Source: Novosphingobium sp. UBA6722 (lineage in GTDB: Bacteria; Pseudomonadota; Alphaproteobacteria; Sphingomonadales; Sphingomonadaceae). Taken from it: a DNA stretch of 54,160 nucleotides. The DNA lies in the NCBI GenBank assembly GCA_002454125.1, contig DKII01000092.1, forward strand, positions 1-54,160, read 5' to 3'. The notes beneath the pieces were generated by a model. It saw only the letters and a list, made by a program, of their open reading frames with translations, had not been told where the DNA came from and searched no databases. The position numbers and the translations under genes are program-made. Position 1 is the stretch's first letter, and each line of letters begins with the position of its first letter. This document shows positions 17,053 to 26,062 of this stretch, in pieces.

Positions 17053-18608
17053 CCAGCCTCGCCCAGCAATTCCGCCCGAAGCTCCGACTTGAGGATCTTG
17101 TTTGCCCCGCTCAGCGGCATCGGCTTGTCACGCAGGTCAACACTGCGAGGGCACTTGTAGTGCGCGATCAGGCTCCGGCAGTGGGCAATCAGCTCTTCTG
17201 CGCTCGCGCTCATCCCTTCGCGCAGGTTGACCACGGCATGGACTGCCTCACCCCAATGCGGATCGGGCTTGCCGATAACCGCGCACTGCGCCACCGCCGG
17301 GTGTGAAGAGAGCGCGTTTTCAACCTCTTGCGACCAGACATTCTCACCGCCGGTGATGATCATGTCCTTCAGCCGGTCAACCACATAGAGGTAGCCGGCC
17401 TCGTCGAAATAGCCGATGTCGCCGGTGTGCATCCAGCCGCCACGCAAGGCATCGGCGGTCAGGTCCGGGCGGTTCCAGTAGCCCTGCATCACCATTGGTC
17501 CGCGGGCGACCACTTCGCCGTGGGTGCCGCTGGGTACCGGACGATCCTCGGCATCGACCACCGCGACTTCGGCCAACATCGCCGGGCGTCCGGCAGAGCG
17601 GAGCCGGCCGCTGTCTGCCGCCTCGGGCAAGTGATCGCGCCAGCCCAGGATCGTCACCACCGGCGATAGCTCGGTCATGCCATAAGACTGGAGCATGCGG
17701 ACACCCGGGAGTGCGGCCATGAATTCGCGCAGTAGCGGCTCTGGCATGGCCGCCGAACCATAGGAGCCATAGCGCAGGCTGGAGAGATCGGTGGTCATGA
17801 GGCTCGGCTCATCCAGCATCATCCGGAACATGGTCGGGACGAAGGTGGCGTGCGTCACCCCGGTCCGGGCAATCTCGGCGATCACTTCGCTCGCCACGAA
17901 GCGCGGCAGGAACACGTGGGTCCCCGCGACATGCGTGGTCGAGAACAACCGCGCTGCCGAGGCGACATGGAACAGCGGGCCGTGGTGGAGGTGCACCGTG
18001 GTCTCGTCCATCGCCAGTTCGGGGACGACATTGGCGGTGTTGGCGCAGAAGTTGGCGTGGCTCAGCATCACGCCCTTGGCCGCGCTGGTCGTGCCGCTGG
18101 TGTAGAGCAGGCAGGCCAGGTCATCGCCGGAGCGGCCAGCATCTGGCACCGGTTCATGCCCGGCAATCAGATCCTCATAGGCGGCGAAGCCGGACGGCGC
18201 TGGCCCATCTGCGCTATGGATCAGCGTCCGCGCCTGCCCCTCCGGCCCTGTTCCGAGCACATCAGCAAGGTGGATGAAGTCGGAACCGAGGACCACCGCG
18301 CTGGGCGAGCAATCGTTGGTCTGTGCCACGATCTCCCCCAGCCCCAACCGGTGGTTGAGCGGCACGATCACGGCGCCGGCCCACATTGCCGCATAGAAGC
18401 ATTCGAGCGTGCGGTGGCTGTTGAGCGCCAGCAGCACAATCCGGTCACCCGGCTGCACGCCCAGTTCGATGAAGGCGGCTGCCAAACGCGCCACCCGGTC
18501 AGCGAACTGCCGCCAGGTAAAGCGCGCCGCGGCGTCGATCACCGCGACCTGATCAGGCCTGATTGCCACTGCCCGGCGAATGGCCTGGGTCAGACTGAAA
18601 CCCTGCAT
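17049..18608 (-). CDS. AMP-dependent acyl-CoA synthetase/ligase
   Basis: This 519-residue protein is of the ANL superfamily: it activates a carboxylic acid as acyl-AMP and transfers it to CoA. Core motif A5/P-loop is LLYTSGTTSAAKGVMLSH. Motif YGMTELSP precedes the hinge. The hinge itself is GWMHTGDIGYFDEAGYLYVVDRLKDMI, broken by the usual Asp and Arg. The C-terminal lysine is in SGANKILKSELR. Start at 18608 (MQGFSLTQAIRRA) fits the family; the longer frame adds an unlikely N-terminus. It probably activates an aromatic or fatty acid from the nearby oxygenase pathway. Confidence 0.9.
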   Translation of the reverse strand: MQGFSLTQAIRRAVAIRPDQVAVIDAAARFTWRQFADRVARLAAAFIELGVQPGDRIVLLALNSHRTLECFYAAMWAGAVIVPLNHRLGLGEIVAQTNDCSPSAVVLGSDFIHLADVLGTGPEGQARTLIHSADGPAPSGFAAYEDLIAGHEPVPDAGRSGDDLACLLYTSGTTSAAKGVMLSHANFCANTANVVPELAMDETTVHLHHGPLFHVASAARLFSTTHVAGTHVFLPRFVASEVIAEIARTGVTHATFVPTMFRMMLDEPSLMTTDLSSLRYGSYGSAAMPEPLLREFMAALPGVRMLQSYGMTELSPVVTILGWRDHLPEAADSGRLRSAGRPAMLAEVAVVDAEDRPVPSGTHGEVVARGPMVMQGYWNRPDLTADALRGGWMHTGDIGYFDEAGYLYVVDRLKDMIITGGENVWSQEVENALSSHPAVAQCAVIGKPDPHWGEAVHAVVNLREGMSASAEELIAHCRSLIAHYKCPRSVDLRDKPMPLSGANKILKSELRAELLGEAG

Positions 18609-18774
18609 TGCTATCCTGTCAGCCAATTCCTCTACCGGCCAGCCGGAGGCGATAATTGCGCAATTGTCCAGACCCGATAACACCATTGGCAGCCGGTGCT
18701 GTCAAAACGGTCAATTGGGGTGGCTGCGAAACCGGCTATCGCCGCCCCGAAAGCCCATTCGCTCAGGAGAGACC

Positions 18775-20493
18775 GTGACCGACGTTGCAGCATGGCTGGC
18801 CAGCCTCGACCAGGCCTTGTCTGGAAACCAGCCTGAGCAGGTTGCGGACCTGTTTCTGGACACCGGCCTGTGGCGCGATTTCCTGGCCTTTGACTGGACA
18901 CTGGCCACGCACGAAGGCCGCGCAGACATCGCCGGCTTCGCCGCGCGCCGCGCCGAAGCGACTGGCGCCAGCGATTGGACCACCGAATCCGCCGCCGGTG
19001 CCAGCGAGGGCTTCATCGCGTTTGAAACGGCGAAGGGCCCCGGCAAGGGTTATGTCCGCCTGGTCGAAGGCAAGGCGCTCAGCCTGTTCACGATGCTCGA
19101 CGAGCTCAAGGGCCACGAGTTCCCGCTCCGCCAGCGCCGCGCCAGCGGGCTGGTGACCGATGGTGGAGCAAACTGGTTGGACCGCCGCGAGCAGGAGCGC
19201 GCCGCGCTTGGTAACAGCCAGCAGCCCTATGTGCTGGTCGTCGGCGCTGGCCAAGCTGGCCTCGCCCTGGGAGCTACGCTGCGGCTACTAGATGTGCCGC
19301 ATCTCCTGATCGACAAGCATCCGCGCGTGGGGGACCAGTGGCGCTCACGCTACAAGTCGCTGACCCTGCACGATCCGGTCTGGTACGATCACATGCCGTA
19401 CCTGCCCTTCCCCGATCACTGGCCGGTCTATACGCCCAAGGACAAGATGGGGGACTGGCTGGAGTTCTATGCCAGCGTAATGGAGCTTGATGTCTGGACC
19501 GGGACCGAACTCAAGTCCGCCCGTCCGAGCGAAACAGGTTGGACAGCGAAAGTTGTTCGGAACGGAAAGGAGCTGGAGCTGCACCCTGGCCATGTGGTCA
19601 TGGCCGTCGGCAACGCCGGTTTCCCGCGCGTGCCGGTCTTTCCCGGCGCGAAGACATTCAAGGGCAAGCAGTACCATTCCAGCGCGCACCCCGGCGGTGA
19701 AGGTCTGGCTGGACAGCGCGTGGTCGTGATTGGCGCCAACAACAGCGCGCACGACATCTGCGCCGATCTGGTCGAGCACGGCGCGCACCCGGTGATGATC
19801 CAGCGGTCGTCCACGCACATCATCCGCCAATCGACCATGACCGACGTGATGCTGAAGCCGCTCTATTCGCAGGAAGCGGTCGCGGCGGGGCTGACGACGG
19901 AACGTGCCGACCTGATCTCTGCCTCGGTTCCGATCCGGCTGCAGGAGATTGGCAGCCGCCAGGCCTGGGCCAAGATCCGCGAGGCCGAGGCACCGTTCTA
20001 CAACCGGCTGGAGCAGGCCGGCTTCAAGCTCGATTTCGCCGAGGACGGGGCCGGTATCGCCGGCAAGTATCTACGCTCGGGCTCGGGCTATTATATCGAT
20101 GTCGGGGCATGCGAGATGATCGCTGACGGGCGGATCGCCTTGCGTTCAGGGATCGAGGTCAGCCGGATCGTCCCCGATGGGATCGAGCTGGCCGATGGCG
20201 AGCATATTCCCGCCGACCTGATCATCTATGCTACCGGCTTCGGCGCAATGGAGGAATGGGTCTCGCGCCTGATCGGCGAGGATGTCGCGGCACGGATCGG
20301 GCGCTGCTGGGGCTATGGCTCTGGCTTCCGCGGTGATCCCGGGCCGTGGGACGGCGAAATGCGCAACATGTGGAAGCCGACGGCGCAGCAGGGCCTGTGG
20401 TTCATGGGCGGCAACCTCGCCCAGGCGCGGTTCTACAGCCGGTTGCTCGGGCTGCAGCTCAAGGCGCGGCTGGAGGGGCTGGCGGACAACTGA
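18775..20493 (+). CDS. flavin-containing monooxygenase with N-terminal SnoaL-like domain
   Basis: This 572-residue fusion starts at a GTG with a good SD (AGGAGA). Residues 1-130 look like a SnoaL/NTF2 domain (VADLFLDTGLWRDFLAFDWTLATHEG). Residues ~150-570 are an FMO/Baeyer-Villiger-like flavoprotein, with FAD motif VVGAGQAGLALG (157-162 the GxGxxG core) and NADPH motif VVVIGANNSAHDICADL. The FAD part probably hydroxylates or inserts oxygen next to a carbonyl, at the expense of NADPH. The second Rossmann motif is G-A-N-N-S rather than the common GxGxSG/A, so cofactor affinity may differ. It is divergent from the ligase gene (166 bases between). Confidence 0.85.
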   Translation: MTDVAAWLASLDQALSGNQPEQVADLFLDTGLWRDFLAFDWTLATHEGRADIAGFAARRAEATGASDWTTESAAGASEGFIAFETAKGPGKGYVRLVEGKALSLFTMLDELKGHEFPLRQRRASGLVTDGGANWLDRREQERAALGNSQQPYVLVVGAGQAGLALGATLRLLDVPHLLIDKHPRVGDQWRSRYKSLTLHDPVWYDHMPYLPFPDHWPVYTPKDKMGDWLEFYASVMELDVWTGTELKSARPSETGWTAKVVRNGKELELHPGHVVMAVGNAGFPRVPVFPGAKTFKGKQYHSSAHPGGEGLAGQRVVVIGANNSAHDICADLVEHGAHPVMIQRSSTHIIRQSTMTDVMLKPLYSQEAVAAGLTTERADLISASVPIRLQEIGSRQAWAKIREAEAPFYNRLEQAGFKLDFAEDGAGIAGKYLRSGSGYYIDVGACEMIADGRIALRSGIEVSRIVPDGIELADGEHIPADLIIYATGFGAMEEWVSRLIGEDVAARIGRCWGYGSGFRGDPGPWDGEMRNMWKPTAQQGLWFMGGNLAQARFYSRLLGLQLKARLEGLADN

Positions 20494-20506
20494 GACCACG
20501 CAGGGT

Positions 20507-21796
20507 CTAGAGTTCGACCCGCTTCAACCCCGGCGAAAGCAGGTGGATCGCCGCGACCGCCAGGAAATAGGTGACGGTGCAGGCCATGAAGATCAGCGTG
20601 TAATTGCCGTTTGTCGCCTCGAGCACCAGCCCGGTCGACTTGGCCATGATCATCCCGCCAATCCCGCCGGCAAAGCCGCCCAGGCCGATGGCCGAGCCGA
20701 CTGCCCGCTTGGGGAACATGTCTGGCGGCAGCGACAACAGGTTGGAACTGAACGACTGGTGCCCGGCCAGCGCAATGCCGATCAGCAGTACGGCCAGCCA
20801 CATGTTCTGCAGGCCCGAGACGAACAGCAGCGGCAGGACCATGCAGCCCGACATCAGCAGCGTGGCCTTGCGCGCAAAATTGGGCGTGCGCCCGCGCTGG
20901 ATCAGCCGTGACGAAACCCAACCGCCCATCACCGAGCCAACGTCAGACAACAGATACATGATGATCATCGGCAGCAGCACGACCTTGAGGTCGACGTTGT
21001 AGGTCGAGCTGAAATACTTCGGCAGCCAGAACAGCATCAGGAACCAGACCGGGTCGGTCAGGAACTTGGCCACGGCAAAGGCCCAGGCCTCGCGCATGGT
21101 GATGAGGCGGCGCCAGGGCACCTGGTCGACCTTCTCCGGCGGATCATGCTCGATCCAGGCCAGTTCTGCCTCGCTGACCGTGCCGCTTTCGCGCGGGTTG
21201 GAATAGAGCTTCCACCACAGCACCAGCAGGATCATGCCGAACAGGCCCGACCAGATGAAGGTCTCGCGCCAGCCAAGGCCCAGGTAGTTCATGAACAGGG
21301 CCAGGGTCGGCGCGGTCAGGATCACGCCGATGGTCGTGCCCGAATTGACCCAACCGATCGCCAGGGCGCGTTCCTTTTGCGGGAACCATTCGCTGCTGCT
21401 GCGCGCGACCGCCGGGAAATGCCCTGCCTCGCCCACGCCTAGCACCACGCGGGCGGCCATGAAGCCGGCGACGGTCGAGGCGAAGCCGTGGGCGACATGG
21501 CCCACCGTCCAGACGGTGATCGCAATGGCATAGCCGATCTTCGGCCCGAACCGGTCGATCAGCCAGCCCATCAACAGGAAGCCCAGGGCATAGGCGGCCT
21601 GGAAAGCGGTGACGATCGTGCCGTAGTCGTTTTCGCTCCAGTTCAGCTCCTTGCCCAGCGACGGGGCAAGCAGGCCAAGCATGGTCCGGTCGATGTAGTT
21701 GACCGTGGTGGCGACAAACAGCAGCGCGATGATCAGCCAGCGGCGGCGGCCATCTGGTTTGGCGATCCCGGCGGCGGCAGCGGTGCTCTGGGACAT
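20507..21796 (-). CDS. hexuronate/sugar-acid MFS transporter (ACS family, ExuT-like)
   Basis: This 429-residue inner-membrane transporter has twelve predicted helices. The N-terminal signature RRRWLIIALLFVATTVNYID and the loop DRFGPKIGYAI, with GVGEAGHFPAVARSSSEWFP after helix 4, are typical of the anion:cation symporters that carry hexuronates, glucarate or galactonate by H+ symport. It is the last gene of the uxaA-hydratase-MFS string on the minus strand, 18 bases after the hydratase gene. Operators of the LacI regulon lie upstream of that string, so induction by uronates is likely. It would import galacturonate or its oligomers from the periplasm. Confidence 0.87.
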   Translation of the reverse strand: MSQSTAAAAGIAKPDGRRRWLIIALLFVATTVNYIDRTMLGLLAPSLGKELNWSENDYGTIVTAFQAAYALGFLLMGWLIDRFGPKIGYAIAITVWTVGHVAHGFASTVAGFMAARVVLGVGEAGHFPAVARSSSEWFPQKERALAIGWVNSGTTIGVILTAPTLALFMNYLGLGWRETFIWSGLFGMILLVLWWKLYSNPRESGTVSEAELAWIEHDPPEKVDQVPWRRLITMREAWAFAVAKFLTDPVWFLMLFWLPKYFSSTYNVDLKVVLLPMIIMYLLSDVGSVMGGWVSSRLIQRGRTPNFARKATLLMSGCMVLPLLFVSGLQNMWLAVLLIGIALAGHQSFSSNLLSLPPDMFPKRAVGSAIGLGGFAGGIGGMIMAKSTGLVLEATNGNYTLIFMACTVTYFLAVAAIHLLSPGLKRVEL

Positions 21797-21814
21797 CGGC
21801 CTCTCCAGTCTGGT

Positions 21815-22612
21815 CTAGCGCGGCTGCGCCAGGGTTATCGTGCAGGACAGCGCACCGTGATCGCCAAAACTGGCTGTCACGGTCTGCCCAGGCTTGACCG
21901 GATGAACCCCGGTGATCGCCCCGGTCGAAACCCACAGCCCCTGCGACAGGTCAAACCCGCGGGCGCTGAGGTTACCCAGCAGGAAGCGGACCGCACCATA
22001 GGGCCCGTCGAGCATGGTCGCGGCGGTAGCCTCGCCCACGGTTTCGCCATCGACTTCGGTCCGCACGACGATTTCGCAAAGGTCCAGTTCGCGCCAATTC
22101 TTAAGCGTCGGCCCCATCACCACGCCGTGGTTGTTGCCGAAGTCGGACACGGTTACCAGCGGACCATCGGCGTTGATCCGGGCATAGGGCGAACTGGCAA
22201 TCTCGATCCCCAGCCGCACCTCGTCGATGATCGCGCGGGTGCCGGCATCGTCATCCGGCACCGTGCCGTTCCAGCCGGCCGCCACGTGGAGCAGCAGTTC
22301 CGCCTCGCCTGCCGCAAAGCCGCCTTCGAATACGGGCATGGTCGGGACTCCGCCGTTGACGGCCGAGACGACCTCATCGGCAAAGACCGGGCCGGACAGG
22401 CGATTGGCGCCGAGCTGGCCATCGAGCGGCGGCCAGATCCGGCCGACCTTCCACCCGGCGACCGCGCGGCCATCAAGCCGGATGGCGGCATCCTGGATCG
22501 AATAGGCCGCAGCCAGGTCCTGCGGCGGCGCGCCGGGGTAATCGGCCAGCGCACGGGCCGCGCGGCGCGCGGTGACAAAAGCCGTGGCAACGGATTGGGC
22601 CTGCTCGGTCAA
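21815..22612 (-). CDS. fumarylacetoacetate-hydrolase-family hydratase/decarboxylase
   Basis: This 265-residue protein resembles 2-oxopent-4-dienoate hydratase and 4-oxalocrotonate decarboxylase. SIQDAAIRLDGRAVAGWKVG near the N-terminus and PVFADEV match the family, as does the long C-terminal beta region. Members use Mg2+ to hydrate or decarboxylate 2-keto acids. In this locus it could act on a 2-keto-3-deoxy acid derived from a uronate, a role seen for FAH-fold enzymes in other sugar-acid pathways. It lies between uxaA and the MFS gene. A LacI-type operator is found 63 bases upstream of its ATG. Confidence 0.8.
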   Translation of the reverse strand: MTEQAQSVATAFVTARRAARALADYPGAPPQDLAAAYSIQDAAIRLDGRAVAGWKVGRIWPPLDGQLGANRLSGPVFADEVVSAVNGGVPTMPVFEGGFAAGEAELLLHVAAGWNGTVPDDDAGTRAIIDEVRLGIEIASSPYARINADGPLVTVSDFGNNHGVVMGPTLKNWRELDLCEIVVRTEVDGETVGEATAATMLDGPYGAVRFLLGNLSARGFDLSQGLWVSTGAITGVHPVKPGQTVTASFGDHGALSCTITLAQPR

Positions 22613-22674
22613 ACTCTACCCCTCGATCGAAACATCTTGCCGGTCATCCGCCGGTGCTTGGCGCGGTGGCTAAA

Positions 22675-22688
22675 GGAAACCGGTGTCA
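22675..22688 (-). promoter_or_regulatory. LacI-type operator 1 (before hydratase-MFS)
   Basis: GGAAACCGGTGTCA on the plus strand, the reverse form of TGACACCGGTTACC with one difference. The core ACCGGT is palindromic. It sits in the gap after uxaA and before the hydratase gene, suggesting an internal regulated promoter. It is one of five such sites in this locus. Confidence 0.65.
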
Positions 22689-22721
22689 TTGGCAAGTCTG
22701 CGTGTGTAGGCGCGGCTTGGG

Positions 22722-24203
22722 TCACAACGTTACGCCGCGTTTCCAGATCGCAATCGCGCGCTGTCCGGCGCGTTCGGCGGCGGTTGGCGTGCCGCTGGCG
22801 ATGGCGGCAAGGCAGGCAGCGAAAGCCTGGTCCGCGGCGTCCAGTCCTTCGCGCAGCGCAAGCGACGCGTCGAAATCGATCCAGTGCGGTTTGGCCTCGG
22901 CCAGGTCCTGATTCGAGGCGACCTTGACCGTAGGCACCGGGAAGCCCAGCGGTGTCCCCCGCCCGGTCGTGAACAGCACCAGCGTCGCTCCCGCCGCTGC
23001 CAGTGCTGACGAGGAAACCGCATCGTTGCCGGGCGCTTCGAGCAGCGTCAGCCCGGCCCGCCCGGTCTGCTCGCCATAACCAATCACATCGACCAGCGGC
23101 GCATTGCCGCCCTTCTGCACCGCGCCGAGCGACTTCTCCTCCAGCGTCGTGATCCCGCCCGCCAGATTCCCCGGCGAGGGGTTCTCCGAAACCGGCAGGC
23201 CCTGATCGAGGTAATAGCGCTTGAACCGGTTCACGAGACTTGCGGCAGCGTCGAACACCTTGGTCGAGACCGCCCGGTCGAGCAGGGCTTGCTCAGCCCC
23301 GAAGATTTCGGGGATCTCGGTCAGGATCGCCTGCCCCCCGGTGCCACACAGGTTGTCAGCCAGCCGTCCGAGCAGCGGATTGGCGGTGAGACCCGAGAAC
23401 CCGTCCGAACCGCCGCACTTGAGGCCTATAGTCAACGCCGCAAACGGAAGCTCGACACGGTGAGCCTGTGCCGCCTGCTCGACCAGTTCGTCGATCAATG
23501 CGGCGGCGGCGGACAACTCATCGCCGGCGCTCTGGCTGGACAGTAGCCGGACCTTGCCCCGCGCCGCCTCTGGAATGGCCGCCAGCAAGGCGTCGAGCTG
23601 GTTCGATTCGCATCCTAACCCCTGCAGCAGGACGCCGGCGGCGTTGGCATTGGTCGCCAGCCCCGCCAGCAGTGCGCGGGTTCCGGCCAAGTCGTCGCCC
23701 AGCTGCGAGCAACCATGCGGGTGGGCGAAGGCATGGACGCCGTCGATCCGCCCGGCATGCCGCTCTCGCGCCGCGCGGGCCACTTCCTCGGCCGTGATGC
23801 CGACGCAGCCGACGCTGGGCAGGATCCAGACCTCGTTGCGCGTCGCAGCCCGGCCATCAGCGCGAAGGTAACCCTGCCAGGTCGGCAGCCTGGATACCGC
23901 AACATCCGTAGCCGGTAACGCGCCGGGACGATAGGAAAGTTCGCCCGCCAGCGCCGTCACCAGGTTGTGACTGTGAACATGATTGCCTGCGGCAATCGCT
24001 GCGCTCGCCCGGCCGATCGGCTGGCCGTACTTGGTCACAATCGCCCCGGCGGCATGATCGACCAGCGCCAGCTTGTGCCCCTGCGGAACTGGCGCCGAGA
24101 CGCGCACACCAGCGACTACCTCCCCCGCAGAAAGCGGCCGCAACGCGACCGCCACGGTATCGGCTGGGTGGATTTGCAGCGCGGGTGGGAACTTGTCTGA
24201 CAT
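22722..24203 (-). CDS. uxaA: altronate dehydratase (UxaA family)
   Basis: This 493-residue protein has an N-terminal SAF-like domain (residues ~1-100, HKLALVDHAAGAIVTKYGQPIG) and a long C-terminal dehydratase part with LPSVGCVGITAEEV and LTIGLKCGGSDGFSGLTANP, which are UxaA/galactarate-dehydratase hallmarks. UxaA removes water from D-altronate to give 2-keto-3-deoxygluconate, using iron or manganese. Start is placed at 24203 (MSDKFPPALQ); the longer frame would run through the operator. UxaB and UxaC, which make altronate from galacturonate, are not in the window. It is divergent from the LacI gene and likely repressed by it. Confidence 0.9.
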   Translation of the reverse strand: MSDKFPPALQIHPADTVAVALRPLSAGEVVAGVRVSAPVPQGHKLALVDHAAGAIVTKYGQPIGRASAAIAAGNHVHSHNLVTALAGELSYRPGALPATDVAVSRLPTWQGYLRADGRAATRNEVWILPSVGCVGITAEEVARAARERHAGRIDGVHAFAHPHGCSQLGDDLAGTRALLAGLATNANAAGVLLQGLGCESNQLDALLAAIPEAARGKVRLLSSQSAGDELSAAAALIDELVEQAAQAHRVELPFAALTIGLKCGGSDGFSGLTANPLLGRLADNLCGTGGQAILTEIPEIFGAEQALLDRAVSTKVFDAAASLVNRFKRYYLDQGLPVSENPSPGNLAGGITTLEEKSLGAVQKGGNAPLVDVIGYGEQTGRAGLTLLEAPGNDAVSSSALAAAGATLVLFTTGRGTPLGFPVPTVKVASNQDLAEAKPHWIDFDASLALREGLDAADQAFAACLAAIASGTPTAAERAGQRAIAIWKRGVTL

Positions 24204-24218
24204 GAGTCCATCGATTAT

Positions 24219-24232
24219 GGTAACCGGTGTCA
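24219..24232. promoter_or_regulatory. LacI-type operator 2 (uxaA / regulator)
   Basis: GGTAACCGGTGTCA is an exact reverse complement of the copies at 25376 and 31314. It is 15 bases before the uxaA ATG and 75 bases before the LacI ATG, so it could control both divergent genes and give autoregulation. Confidence 0.75.
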
Positions 24233-24307
24233 ACATTTGCCTTTCTGCGCGCGGGAAGGCAAGGAAGATCACGCCCGGTCTTCCGGCCGGCAGTGCAAGG
24301 GGATGGC

Positions 24308-25336
24308 ATGGCGGGCAAATCCGGTCGCGAAGGCAAGCCGACGATCAACGACGTCGCACGCCTATCCGGCGTCTCGAAAAAGACCGTCAGCCGGGTGATC
24401 AACCGCTCACCGCTGCTCAACCAGACGACCCGCGAAAAGGTCGAGGCGGTGATCGCCGAGCTGGGCTATGTCCCCAACCCGCAGGCCCGTCAGCTGGCGC
24501 TGCGCCGCAATTTCTCGCTGGGGATGATCTATGACAACCCCAATGCGCAGATGGTGCTGAATTTCCAGGAGGGCGTACTCGACGCGATCCGCGGCACCGA
24601 GTTCGCGCTGGTGATCCACCCGGTCGATCGCCACGATCCCGGCCTGTTTGACCAGATCCGCAAGTTCATCGAACAGCAGCGGTTCTATGGCGTGATGGTC
24701 CTGCCGCCGTTGTCGGAGAACGATGCCTTTTTCGCCCTGCTCGACGAGCTGGGCTGCAACTATGTCCGCATGGGCTCGGCCGAGCTCGATGATCCGGCAC
24801 ACCTGGTCCAGTCGAACGACCGCCAGGCCGTGCGCGGGGCGGTCGAGTATCTGATCGCCCAGGGCCACAAGCGGATCGGGCTGGTCGAGGGGCCGGAAGG
24901 CTTCCGCTCGGCCCACGAACGCCGCGAAGGCTGGCGCGAGGCGGTGACCGCGCATGGCTTGCCCGCCGACATCAGCCTGACCGCGCGCGGCAACTATACC
25001 TTCGAGACCGGCAAGGAAGCCGGCATCTCGCTGCTCGGCCTGCCGCACCCGCCCACGGCGATCTTTGCCAGCAACGACGTGATGGCCGCCGGCGTGGTCC
25101 ACGTCGCGCGCGAGCGCGGGCTGGACGTGCCGGGCGATCTCTCGGTGGTGGGCTTTGACGATACGGCCATCGCCGCAACGATCTGGCCGCCGCTTACTAC
25201 CGTGCGCTGGCCGATCCGGACCATGGCGCGCTCGGCGGCCCTGAAGCTGATTCACCCCGAAACCGCGGGCAAGGAACAGTCGCTGTTCCCGACCGAATTC
25301 GTCCCCCGCGCCTCGGTTTCCCCACCCAAGAACTGA
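24308..25336 (+). CDS. LacI-family transcriptional regulator of the pectin/uronate locus
   Basis: This 342-residue regulator has the LacI helix-turn-helix at residues 11-33 (TINDVARLSGVSKKTVSRVI), the hinge helix (PNPQARQLALRR), and a periplasmic-binding-protein-like ligand domain (~63-335) with VVGFDDTAIA and PTAIFASNDVMAAGV. Start at 24308 follows AAGGGG. It is divergent from uxaA and followed after 93 bases by the isomerase gene. The five ACCGGT-centred operators around it point to it as the local repressor. The likely inducer is a uronate or 2-keto-3-deoxygluconate. A LacI symmetric operator with a central CG matches this family. Confidence 0.92.
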   Translation: MAGKSGREGKPTINDVARLSGVSKKTVSRVINRSPLLNQTTREKVEAVIAELGYVPNPQARQLALRRNFSLGMIYDNPNAQMVLNFQEGVLDAIRGTEFALVIHPVDRHDPGLFDQIRKFIEQQRFYGVMVLPPLSENDAFFALLDELGCNYVRMGSAELDDPAHLVQSNDRQAVRGAVEYLIAQGHKRIGLVEGPEGFRSAHERREGWREAVTAHGLPADISLTARGNYTFETGKEAGISLLGLPHPPTAIFASNDVMAAGVVHVARERGLDVPGDLSVVGFDDTAIAATIWPPLTTVRWPIRTMARSAALKLIHPETAGKEQSLFPTEFVPRASVSPPKN

Positions 25337-25375
25337 CAGAATTCGCTTCTCCAACACCGCGCTTGATCTTGGCAA

Positions 25376-25389
25376 TGACACCGGTTACC
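25376..25389 (+). promoter_or_regulatory. LacI-type operator 3 (isomerase-dehydrogenase-kinase operon)
   Basis: TGACACCGGTTACC lies 40 bases before the ATG of the RpiB-type isomerase gene, in the 93-base gap after the regulator gene. It is identical to the sites at 24219 (reverse) and 31314. Confidence 0.75.
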
Positions 25390-25429
25390 TAGAACGACAA
25401 ACAAGCATTCAGCAGGAAAGACCAGACCC

Positions 25430-26062
25430 ATGAAGATCGCCCTGATCATCGAGAACAGCCAGGCCGCCAAGAACCCGGTCGTATACGAGGCGCTGACCTC
25501 GGTTGCCGAGCCGCTGGGCCATCAGGTGTTCAATTACGGGATGTACACGCCCGAGGACGCCGCTTCGCTGACCTATGTGATGAACGGCCTTCTGACCGGC
25601 ATCCTGCTCAACTCGGGCGCAGCGGACTTCGTGGTGACCGGCTGCGGCACCGGCATGGGTTCGATGTTGGCGGCAAACTCGATGCCCGGTGTGTTCTGCG
25701 GGCTGGTGATCGATCCGACCGACGCCTTCCTGTTCAGCCAGATCAACGATGGCAACGCAATCTCGATGCCCTATTCAAAGGGCTTCGGCTGGGCGGCCGA
25801 ACTCAACCTGCAGGACTGCTATCGCAAGATCTTCGAGAACGAGGGCGGCGCCGGCTATCCCAAGGAACGCGCGCACTTCATGGCCGCCAACCGCAGCAAG
25901 CTGAAGGACATGAAGGCCGCTTCATGCCGCGATATGCTGACCGTGCTGAAGTCGGTTGACCAGGACCTGCTCAAGGCCGCAATCGCGGGTGAGAAGTTCG
26001 CCGAGCTGTTCTATCCGAACTGCCAGGATCAGGCGATCGCCGACTATCTGCGGGCGCTCTGA
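25430..26062 (+). CDS. RpiB/LacAB-family sugar-phosphate isomerase, probable 5-keto-4-deoxyuronate isomerase
   Basis: This 210-residue protein has the RpiB/LacA/LacB fold: MKIALIIENSQAAKN at the start, and VTGCGTGMGSMLAANSMPGV with Cys72 at the place of the RpiB catalytic cysteine. Its place directly before a KduD-like dehydrogenase and KDG kinase suggests the job of KduI, turning 4-deoxy-5-ketouronate into 2,5-diketo-3-deoxygluconate. An RpiB-type replacement called DhuI is known in streptococci. An N-terminal string of TGILLNSGAADFV fits the same family. It overlaps the next gene by one base (TGATG). A LacI operator lies upstream. Role assignment is inference from context. Confidence 0.72.
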   Translation: MKIALIIENSQAAKNPVVYEALTSVAEPLGHQVFNYGMYTPEDAASLTYVMNGLLTGILLNSGAADFVVTGCGTGMGSMLAANSMPGVFCGLVIDPTDAFLFSQINDGNAISMPYSKGFGWAAELNLQDCYRKIFENEGGAGYPKERAHFMAANRSKLKDMKAASCRDMLTVLKSVDQDLLKAAIAGEKFAELFYPNCQDQAIADYLRAL

